The notes under the pieces are model-generated. The model was not told the origin of the DNA, did not search any database, and saw only the letters and a list, made by a program, of their open reading frames with translations. The position numbers and the translations under genes are program-made. This document shows positions 25,601 to 34,200 of a stretch of DNA of 40,416 nucleotides, piece by piece (within the stretch, counting starts at the first letter, position 1; each line of letters begins with the position of its first letter). This DNA is from an uncultured Clostridia bacterium (GTDB taxonomy: Bacteria; Bacillota; Clostridia; Christensenellales; Borkfalkiaceae): contig CAKQQY010000015.1 in assembly GCA_934271245.1 (NCBI GenBank), positions 1-40,416 on the forward strand. The letters run 5' to 3'.

Positions 25601-27832
25601 ATAACAGAAGGCAGAACCGTTACGGTAAAGGGCGACGAATACGGCAGATTCCTGCTTATGAAAAACCGTATGACGAGCACCTACGCTCTTGATTTGGACG
25701 GTTACGGAAACATCTCCGTTAAAGGAATAGTTTATAACTCCGAAACGAACAAGTCGGAGATAAAAGAAATAGGCTCGGGTACCTATACTGTTTCCGACGG
25801 CGTATTTACTTTGAAGTATAAAATCGATTCTACCGATTATACCGTTGTGGGTAAGAGAGACGTTTACGTTTCAGGCAGTTCTTCACAAGACGTAATCGTC
25901 GTTCTCGACGACTTCGCGGAAAGCACGTACGTCAATCCCAAAGACTGGTCGGTTCTTATCCTTGACGATATGGGCAATGCGACCAAGTACGGCAAAGACG
26001 GTAAGAAAGTAACCGGAAATTACACGATGGTTACCGAAAACCTGTTGTTCTTCATTGCGAGCGATTCTTCGGAAGCGTGTATGTACTCGTTCGACGTTAA
26101 TACCGGCGTGGCTACCGAGAAAGTTCTTAAAGATATGGGGTATTACACCGAAAACCTCGACGCGTTGAGATTCTCCAAATACGGTCTTGCCGTATTCGGC
26201 GCGAACGACAGTCGTTATTATACTATCGAAAACGGAAAGATTGTCGTTTATAAATACGACGAATCGTCCGAAGATAAAAACAGATTCGGCTTTGTCGCTC
26301 AGGAATTCGGCGCGCAGACCGACGTTAAAGAGTGGGAAGGTAAAACATACTACAAGAACGAAGGTACGACGGTAATTTTCAATCGTAGCGAAACCGACGT
26401 TTACGGAGATGAAAACAAAATCAAATATCCCGTGCTTTATTCGGCAGGAGATCCCGAAAAAGGAACGGAAGACGTTTACGCGACTATAAAGAACATCAAC
26501 TTCCAGCCGAACGGCAGAGAAACTTTCACCATCGCGGGAAAGGTGTTCGTCAATATAGGCGGAGAGAACGATATCGAACTTAGTTGTTACGTTGTGAGAA
26601 AGTTAGATAAGAACGGCGATTTCGTCACTTATTTACGTCTTAATACGTCAAGCGCTTATTATCGTTTCGGAATGAAGATAACCTATAAAGGCGCGGACAA
26701 CGCTGTGTTCGAACTGACTGATATGAACCTTGTCGTAGAAGCGGAATCTTATCAGTATTTGTATTATTACAACATGATTTACTCTTATCTGGGACCGACT
26801 TACGCCGCTTCGTATACTAACGAAATCGGAACGTTCCTCGTTGAAAACGAATACGGTCTCGACGGTAAACCCGTGGAAAGCGGACAGACGGCTACCGTAA
26901 CTTTCGGAAAAGCCGCGGGTATCGTCGGAGAAGACGGCAAACCGTTGACGCTCGAAAAAGTTAAGTACGAGTATCACACCGAAGGTCGTTTCAAAGGACT
27001 TTACACGATTGACGTTAAAGTGGGCGAAGAAGATTTCCGGTTGTACTTGCAATTAAGAAAGGTCAGTTCTTCGGCGTACGGTTTCGTTATCGTGGCGTAT
27101 ACGAGAATTCAGACGCTGGCTACAGCGGAATACGACGTTTACGTTGAAAGGGTTCTTGTCTCCGAAAGTATGAACGCGGGAACCATTCTTATTTCCGTGG
27201 TTTACGATAAAGAAGGAAACGAGATCGCAAGCGACGTCATTTACAATATCGAACAGAACCTCGTTTACTATATCGTAAGAACCTATACCGGCGAAGGCGA
27301 TAACAAGAGAATAGAAACTTCCGAGTACTACGTTATAACGTTCGTCGAAGAAGCGGGTTCGGTAGACGATAATTCCGTCAAGGCGTATAAAGGCGTAGAA
27401 ATTAAAAAGATAACGATGACCGCCGTTCATGCGGACGCTAAAAACTTCTTCGAAATAGACGCAGAGGGCATTGCGTATATTTTGAACGTTGATGGAAGCG
27501 CGTATCTCGTTAAATATACTTCTTACGACGCCGTGACGAATGTTTATACGCTCGTTACAAGCGCGAATGTAGTATTCACCGCAAAAACGGAAAACGACGT
27601 AACGATCATTACCCGTACGGAAACTTCCACGATTGCAAACGATACGCAGTCGATTACGGTTGACGAGAACAATAAGGTCTATACCTTCACAGACGGGTCT
27701 GACAGATACTACGTTAAATCTTCTTCCTATAATGCGGAAAATTCGGTTTACACGATAGTTACTACTGATAACGTTACTTTTGAAATTACCGTTAAAGACG
27801 GCGCAATCGAAAAAGTAGAAAAGAAAGACTAA
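22616..27832 (+). CDS. Large lipoprotein with InlB repeats and a repeated beta-rich LDGYG-type module
   Basis: 1,738 residues, with AAGGAGG before ATG 22616. The signal peptide ends in a good lipobox VTA-C (Cys27). InlB/Flg_new-type modules lie near 31-95 (FKGWYTNPNF), 99-165 and 240-330 (LKGWATNPTGD), with a MucBP-like or linker module (YKVEIYRQNLEQ) between. From about 410 onward no standard domain is evident. Instead a loose unit recurs: a hydrophobic strand, an LDGYGxAxY-like turn, then GxYxxxxxxxxxF. Clear copies are near residues 412, 522, 593, 864, 949, 1023 and 1120. The last 110 or so residues hold two related units (LVKYTSYDAVTNVYTLVTS and YVKSSSYNAENSVYTIVTT). No protease or glycosidase motif and no C-terminal anchor is seen. 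Monocistronic; probably a cell-surface binding or structural protein of unknown ligand. Confidence 0.88.
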   Translation: MKNKKKFLLTLFVATMTFMSAFFVTACAEKVSFSFEANGGTEIAAVEVSIGEEYTLPVTKREGYNFKGWYTNPNFSGDVVTKITPVANATFYAKWAKLYNIELDADGGTLNETVITAEEGANLYDTVKDYVPVKDGLVFGAWFKGINAVSETARVTGDVKLTAKYKLAYKVEIYRQNLEQNGYDKDQDKIGYAYVGETVTSDESLLGFTEVRKDDTVYRIDGKDFVIGGENTFRHYFDRRVFNVTYVDKLNDTTKTQRVVFGHEVTVPYNYTADGYYLKGWATNPTGDAVYNADYITTVLYGAESNKNNPDKFSPTDDVSLYAVWENGYKDIFGSDDYIYITDDIAYLQRGGVFFEGEYVSDDGVFVFPVGDDPLEGKVFADHTFTFYSSDRDGANYTLFVVGKGVDNNVTIILDGNNGIRYTEKRVTVGADNQEHEEIVTSNGTYTINEDTNERVAIFTDGELKGKTITFTVGTVSANNGTIPAFQIRNENEYRMGWLVRGVVVNGTLTYYYKQDATVHPYSIMLNGYGTAGYYDGSKVSAFRYIESDGVYTILDSYGRTQLVFNTVDINGVKGYIAYNSSYDHVYNGENGATLTLDGAYKATYVNGNQTITGNYSITQSSLGGAIVTLSDGGSSYVFKVTATSSTVSSDDGKEEEVYTYTFETKLSYYKEFYYRYNSNDNKIQTQPLLVWGEKEADGKRYATIYGVTASKSYEKVLYGTIEYDEKTELYTFTVTERYDAEVVSESVDFTTINVIVLALDSASITNYNIAYWYSVNGASYVKTYTSENQGETLTLVSGVAVYTKGGASVKGIYAVSDGLLVVITKEGNLYVELDEDQGTFILLSHAPFTANVLKKNGTYSDSEAVSFDGKGNAEYKITEGSGSDKVTTTYNGTVSDTGRVTDTTELVIYSFVSAEKSFEYVLIPLKDGGYVCAKYDAATAGEYTGNGIRLILDGFGYFATYINTVTEKSYVGLYSFTGDNLINFIGSGVTFFFDITEGRTVTVKGDEYGRFLLMKNRMTSTYALDLDGYGNISVKGIVYNSETNKSEIKEIGSGTYTVSDGVFTLKYKIDSTDYTVVGKRDVYVSGSSSQDVIVVLDDFAESTYVNPKDWSVLILDDMGNATKYGKDGKKVTGNYTMVTENLLFFIASDSSEACMYSFDVNTGVATEKVLKDMGYYTENLDALRFSKYGLAVFGANDSRYYTIENGKIVVYKYDESSEDKNRFGFVAQEFGAQTDVKEWEGKTYYKNEGTTVIFNRSETDVYGDENKIKYPVLYSAGDPEKGTEDVYATIKNINFQPNGRETFTIAGKVFVNIGGENDIELSCYVVRKLDKNGDFVTYLRLNTSSAYYRFGMKITYKGADNAVFELTDMNLVVEAESYQYLYYYNMIYSYLGPTYAASYTNEIGTFLVENEYGLDGKPVESGQTATVTFGKAAGIVGEDGKPLTLEKVKYEYHTEGRFKGLYTIDVKVGEEDFRLYLQLRKVSSSAYGFVIVAYTRIQTLATAEYDVYVERVLVSESMNAGTILISVVYDKEGNEIASDVIYNIEQNLVYYIVRTYTGEGDNKRIETSEYYVITFVEEAGSVDDNSVKAYKGVEIKKITMTAVHADAKNFFEIDAEGIAYILNVDGSAYLVKYTSYDAVTNVYTLVTSANVVFTAKTENDVTIITRTETSTIANDTQSITVDENNKVYTFTDGSDRYYVKSSSYNAENSVYTIVTTDNVTFEITVKDGAIEKVEKKD

Positions 27833-27851
27833 AATACAAAATAAAATATTG

Positions 27852-27890
27852 AGGGTGTGCGGAACGTTTTTTCCGCGCGCCCTTTTTATT
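27852..27890 (+). terminator. Rho-independent terminator
   Basis: A 13-bp stem (27852-27864 with 27871-27883, two G-U wobbles) has a CGTTTT loop and is followed by TTTTTATTTTT. It ends the lone lipoprotein transcript just after the stop at 27832. Confidence 0.88.
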
Positions 27891-28041
27891 TTTAATTAAG
27901 AACACCGCTATTGAAATATGCGGCGACGGCTTTTTCTCAAACGGGATAGGGGAGAGATAAAGTCGTAACCCCGAAACAACGATTCGGTTATCGGAAATCG
28001 GCAAATATTTCGTATCGAACCGGCGATTTCGCATATAAAAG

Positions 28042-28080
28042 TTTATTATATATATAATATATATAAAAATATATATAAAA
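28042..28080. repeat. A/T-only tract rich in TA steps
   Basis: Thirty-nine consecutive A/T bases, largely alternating TA, lie upstream of the protease operon promoter. It may ease DNA melting or act as an UP-like or nucleoid-protein site. It is simple sequence and no gene is present around it. Confidence 0.6.
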
Positions 28081-28103
28081 TCCGAAAAACAGCAATCAAT
28101 CAT

Positions 28104-28145
28104 TTTACATTTTCATCGTTTTGTTATAAAATAGTAAAGTATAAT
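28104..28145 (+). promoter_or_regulatory. Promoter region of the protease/peptide-uptake unit
   Basis: TTTACA (28104-28109) stands 15 bp from an extended -10, TG-T-TATAAA (28122-28130). A second, perfect TATAAT lies at 28140-28145 without a clear -35. Either could start a leader of roughly 120-135 nt before ATG 28272. Which -10 is used cannot be decided by eye. Confidence 0.55.
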
Positions 28146-28194
28146 ATTGGGTGGAAATTAAACGTTTTCACATTTATTTAATTTTGCTCGTATG

Positions 28195-28233
28195 GTAAAT
28201 CGAAAGGTTATATCAAACGATTTACGGTTTTTT
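28195..28233 (+). terminator. Terminator-like hairpin in the protease leader (possible attenuator)
   Basis: GTAAATCG (28195-28202) pairs perfectly with CGATTTAC (28218-28225) across a 15-nt loop and is followed by GG and six T residues. It sits between the promoter and the protease ATG, 38 nt before the start. Such a layout fits transcription attenuation, though the stem is only 8 bp and AT-rich. No known riboswitch core was recognised in the leader. Confidence 0.45.
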
Positions 28234-28271
28234 ATCAGAATGATTGCAAATCCACTTTAGAGGAATCAATA

Positions 28272-31200
28272 ATGACTAAAACAAGAAAACTTCTCATCAA
28301 AGTAATGTCGTTCACGCTTGCGCTTAGTTGCACGCTGAGTGTTTTAACCGACGCGCGCGGCGTTTCAGCCGAAAAAGAGCCGTTATTAAACGCTTCTTCG
28401 GTTGAAAAAATCAACACAGGCATTGACAGCGGTATTGAAAACTATTTTGACGAAAACGTCGTTACCAAACTTCCCGATACGGTGAAAGAAAACGACGTTA
28501 TTTCCGTTATCGTTAAGATGAACGTCGACTCTGTCGTAGACGTTTATAACGACGGAAATCAAACCGTAGCGGTATCTGAATTCGCTTCGAGCGACGACGC
28601 GGTGGCGATTTCCGAAAATATTAACAAAAAATCCGCAGAACTTATCAAGGCTTTGGAAAGATCCGGTATCGATTACATTCTCGGTGAAAAATACGACACT
28701 TTAATCGGCGGCTTTGAAATCACCATAACAGCTAAAGACTTCGAGAAGGTTGGAAACGTTTTAGGCGACGCAACTCTTATTGTCGGCGAAGTGTATCAGA
28801 AAGCGGAAACCGAAGTCGTTACCAACGACGTAGACGTTTACGACACGGGTATTTTCGATAGTTCTTCTCTCGAATATCAGGGCGACGGCGTTGTCGTTGC
28901 CGTTCTCGATACGGGGCTTGATTATACGCACACCGCTTTCGACGTAAATAACTTCGAAACTTCCAACGAAGCGTTTACTTTGAAAACCGTTTCCGACGTT
29001 ATCTCTAAAACTTCCGCGGCTAAAACGACTTACGGTCTTAAAGGCGAAGACGTTTACGTAAGCAGAAAAGTTCCTTACGCGTACGACTACGCGGATAAAG
29101 ATTCCGACGTTTTCCCGATTAACAGCGAACACGGTACTCACGTTGCCGGTATTATCGCGGGGCATGACGACGTTATCACCGGCGTTGCGCCCAACGCGCA
29201 ACTTGCAATTATGAAAGTTTTCTCCGACGTAGTTGACGGCGCTAAAACGTCCTGGCTTATCGCCGCTTTGGAAGATTGCGTAACCTTGGGCGTCGACGTT
29301 ATCAACATGTCGTTAGGGTCCGGTTGCGGATTTACGAGAGAAACCGACAAAGAAAACATTAACGAAATTTACGATAAAGTCCGTTCGGCAGGCATTTCGC
29401 TTATTGCCAGCGCGGCTAACAGTTACAACGCAACCTTCAGTTCCACTAAAAACGGTACCAACGGATTGACTTCCAACCCCGACTCCGGTACGGTCGGTTC
29501 GCCTTCCACTTACGAAGCGGCGTTATCGGTAGCTTCCGTAGACGGCGTAAAAACACCTTATTTTACCTATAACGGCGAAATAATGTACTTCAACGAAGCC
29601 ACGAACGCTGCGGCTAAAAAGAAAAACTTTGTCGACGACATTCTTAAAACGGTCGGCGAAGACGTAGAAAGCCACGACTTCGAATACGTCACGATTCCCG
29701 GCGTCGGAACTTCATCCGACTATATGTACGACGAAAGTTACTATAAAGGGAAAATCGTTCTTGTTAAACGCGGCAACACGACTTTCGAAGACAAGGTCAG
29801 AGTCGCTCTTAACGAAAAAGGCGCGTCGGGTATCATAATTTACAACAACATTTCCGGTACGATTTCGATGTCCGTAGGTAAAGATATCGGCGCGGTATGC
29901 TCTCTCTCTCAGGACGAAGGCGAAAAACTCGCCGCGGCAGGGAAGGGGATTATCAGAATCAGCAGACAGCAACTTGCAGGGCCTTTCATGTCCGACTTCT
30001 CTTCCTGGGGACCGACTTCCGACCTTAAAATCAAACCCGAAATAACCGCGCACGGCGGAGAAATTTTGTCTTCCGTTCCGGGGCAGAGTTACGACAGATT
30101 GTCCGGTACTTCCATGGCTGCTCCTAACCAGGCAGGCGCGACGGCGCTTATTCGTCAGTACGTTAAATACAGCGGCGTTTTCGGTACTTACGCCAAAGAC
30201 GGCAGCAGAGATATCGACGATAACGACGTTACCGCAATAGTAAATCAACTTATGATGTCTACCGCGGATATCGTTTATAACAAAAACGGACTTCCTTATG
30301 CGGTCAGAAAACAGGGCGCAGGTCTTGTTAATATGAAAAAATCCACCACCACCGCTTCTTATATTCAGACTTACGATAAGAACGGTAACGAGATGGATAA
30401 ATCCAAACTCGAACTCGGCGACGATAAGAATAAAACCGGCGTTTACGAAATGTCTTTCGATATTAAAAACATAAGCGGCGGAGCGGTTTCTTACGATATA
30501 AGTTCGATAGTCATAACCGAAGGGGTAAGCAAAACTTATACGAGCCACAGCGATACGACCGTTACTCAGGACGGATACCTTCTTAACGCCGATACGAAAG
30601 TCGTAAACGTTACGAGCGGCTCGCAGGACGGAAACAAAGTTACCGTTTCCGCTAATTCTTCGGCTAAAGTTACGGTAAAAATAACTTTGTCCAACGGAGA
30701 TAAAGCGTATCTCAATAAATCGTTCAAACACGGTATGTACGTCGAAGGTTTCGTTACTCTCAAAGCGGTAAGCGGAACTGACGTCAGCGTAAACGTTCCG
30801 TTGCTCGCCTTCTACGGCGACTGGACGGAAGCCCCGATTTTCGACGAAGAATATTACGATACGAACGTTGACGAAATCAATGCCGGTAAGAACGACGAAG
30901 ATAAACTTATGGCGGACGCTTATGCGACGAGAGTTATCGGAAGTCTTTACAGCGACTATATTTCGACGCTCGGCTCCTATTACTTCATACAAAATCCCGC
31001 TGCTACCCAGATAGCCGCGGATAAAGATAAAATTGCTATTTCAAATCAGCAAACCGAATACAATTACACTGTAAACAGCGTTTATTCTATCTGGGCAGGT
31101 TTCCTTCGTAACGTTAAGTACGCCGATATTACCATAGTCGAAGATTCGACGGGTAACGTTGTGTTTACGAGAGAAGAAAGCAATTTGAGAAAATCTTTCA

Positions 31201-34200
31201 GCAGCGGCGGCAATATCTATTATTCGGCTGTAAAAACGGAATTCAGCGCGATAGATTACGCTCTTAAAAATAATACGAGATACACCGTAACCGTTAAAAC
31301 ATATATCGATTACGGCAGTAAAGAAGATCAGAACAACGTAAGAAACACCTTTGAATTCCCGTTGTATATCGACTTCGAAGCGCCTGCGCTTAAGAACGTT
31401 ACGTTTACTACCGAATACGACAAAACGACCGAAACGAACAAATTGTTCGCTAACCTTGAAATCTACGATAACCATTACGCAATGGGCGTTCAACTCGGTC
31501 AGATAACCGACGCAGAACCGGGTTCCGGATACTCGTTCTCGATGAAGTCTTTCGGTAAATACGTAACCCCCGTTTATTCGTCCTTTAACTCAACTTCGGT
31601 CGTAACGATAGAACTTACCGATTACGTTTCGAAGATAAAGAATTCGAAAGGTATTAAATACAACGAAGACGGAACGTACGAAAAAGTAAGCAACAATTCG
31701 TTCGTCGCGACGTGTTACGACTACGCGATGAATACCGCCACTTACGAAGTTTCTCTTCCCGACGAAGTTATCGATATGTACTTCGGACAAGAAGACGTTA
31801 CGTTAAGCGAAAACGAAACGAAAAACATTTCCGACATCTTAAACGTTTATCCTTTAGATACCTGGAAAGAAGTTCTGGATTACACGTCTTCGGATAAAAC
31901 GGTTGCGGACGTAATCAACCGTACCGTTATCGCGAAGAAAAAGGGCGAAGCGGTAATCACCGTTAACGGTTACGACGGCAACGGAAATAAAGTTTCCGCA
32001 AACTTAAACGTTAAAGTTTTAGGCGAAGGGGACGAAGGTTTCGAATATTATTCCGTTCCGGAAGTAAACAGATTCGATATAACGGGATATAAAGTAAACA
32101 AAGCGTATTATTCGACAAGTTCTTCCGAAAGGGAAATCGGTCTTACCGACGGCGAATACGAATTCGCGGAAAACAGCATAGAATTGTCTATGTTCCCGTC
32201 GGAATCTGTTACGCTGAAATACATTCTCGATTCTTACTTCCCCGAAAAAACTTCCGTTAAGTTCAGCGTCGGGAATAAGAGAATCGCAAGCGTTTCCGAC
32301 GAAGGTACGATAACGGCTCTGGCGGAAGGAAACACTTCCGTTTACGTAGAAGTATTATTCGACGGACAGACAACGATTTACAGAAACAACGTTTCCGTTA
32401 AGGTAAAAGACCCGTTCAATATTGCCAACATATACTTAATGTCTTATAAGGGACTCGGCGGCAAAGTCGTAATCCCGGACGACAGGGGTATAACGACGAT
32501 ATATAATTACGCGTTCTCAAATTACGAGTACGTTGATAAAGATTTATCTGCGGGCGACGTTATCGACGACGAAGACCCTTACAAGATAAAACAACATTAT
32601 ATCGGCGACAATACTATTGAAGAAGTAGTTATTCCCGAAGGCGTAACGAACATCAATTCTTATGCTTTCGCAGCGCTTACCGCTCTCAAGAAAGTTACGC
32701 TTCCGAAATCTCTGGTGAACATTGCGTCCAACGCGTTTATAGGCTGTAAAAACCTTAAAGAAATCAATCTTGAAAACGTTAAATTCATAAATGAAAGGGC
32801 TTTCAGCGAATGCGCTCTCGAAAGCGTGGATTTAAGCAGTATTACCGCAATCGGTAACTATGCTTTCGAAAAGAACTCGATAACGAAGTTAGAACTTCCC
32901 TCATCTGCTCAATCGCTCGGTATAGGCGCTTTCAGCAACAACACCGAACTTTTCAGCGTATCGATGAAGGCTTCTAAAATAAAAATCGGTTCGCGAGCAT
33001 TTGCCGACTGCGCCAACCTTACCGCGATAAACGTTAACGCTACGGTTATTTCTTCGTTCGCATTCTATAAATGCAATAACTTAACCAACGTTACGCTCGG
33101 TAAAGACGTTGCCGTTATCGGCGAATATGCGTTCGCAGGAACCAACGTGACAAAGTTCAGCGTAGATTACAGAAACGATTATCTCGAAGCGAAACAGAAC
33201 GGCGCGATGTTGTTTAACGGCGACACTTTGTTGCTCGTCGCTCCCAAATATTACGGGGTAAACAACGTTGTTAACGTTCCCGAAGCGAAAGCGATTGCGG
33301 ATGGCGCGTTCAGTAACAATCTCGGCGTGTTCCGTATCAATGCGGATAACGCCGTAAGCGTAGGCAACTATGCGTTCGCGTTCTGCAGCAACCTTACCGG
33401 AATTTCTTTGAACAGTCTTGAAACGATAGGCGATTACGCGTTTGTAGGAACATCTCTTACGAAGACGCCTGATCTTGCAAAGGTTAAAGAAATCGGCAAC
33501 TACGCGTTTACTCAGACGAAGATTACTTCCGTTGAAATCCACGACGGAACGACGATAGGCAATTATGCGTTTGCGCACTGCTTGAAACTCGAAAGCGTTA
33601 CCATCGGTAACGACGTGGTTATAGGCGAAGCGGCGTTCTATTGCCCGGTTACTTTCGACGCAACCAACTCCGATTATTATAAAAAGACGGTCGAAGAAAT
33701 AAAAGACGCGTTCGGCGAAGTTATTAAAACCGTAACTCACTACGAATACGATTACGACAAAGGCGTTAAATCCACTCTTACTTCCTTAACGATAGGGAAC
33801 AACGCCGTTATCGGGGATTACGCGTTCGCGGGTAACGCAAGACTCGGTTCCGTAACTCTAGGCGAAAACGCTAAGATAGGCGATTACGCGTTCTTTAACG
33901 CTTCGCAACTTAAAGAAATCGATCTTTCCAAAGTTGTTAAAATCGGCGATTACGCATTTGCCGGTTCCAGAACGCAGGACTTCTACGTTTCGGATAACCA
34001 GATTACTTACGCTTACAAAACCGAAGTCGTAGACGGCGAAGAAGTAATAACCGACCTTTTATATACGAGTTTTGCTCCGAAACTTACCGTTGTGGATTTG
34101 TCTTCCGTAAGGGTATTAGGTAAAGGAGCGTTCAGTAACGTAGTTACATTAAAGAAAGCGGTGTTGGGCGAAAACGTTACGGTAATCGGCGATTATTTGT

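Noticed and set aside
28042..28080. TA-rich tract considered as a replication origin
   Set aside because: No DnaA-box cluster, iterons or replication gene is nearby; it is more simply upstream promoter DNA.
29712..30992. 426-codon open frame on the reverse strand
   Set aside because: It lies wholly opposite the protease PA and catalytic-serine region. Its translation is rich in Arg, Phe, Val and Asn without domain-like motifs, as expected from the complement of this gene's codon bias.
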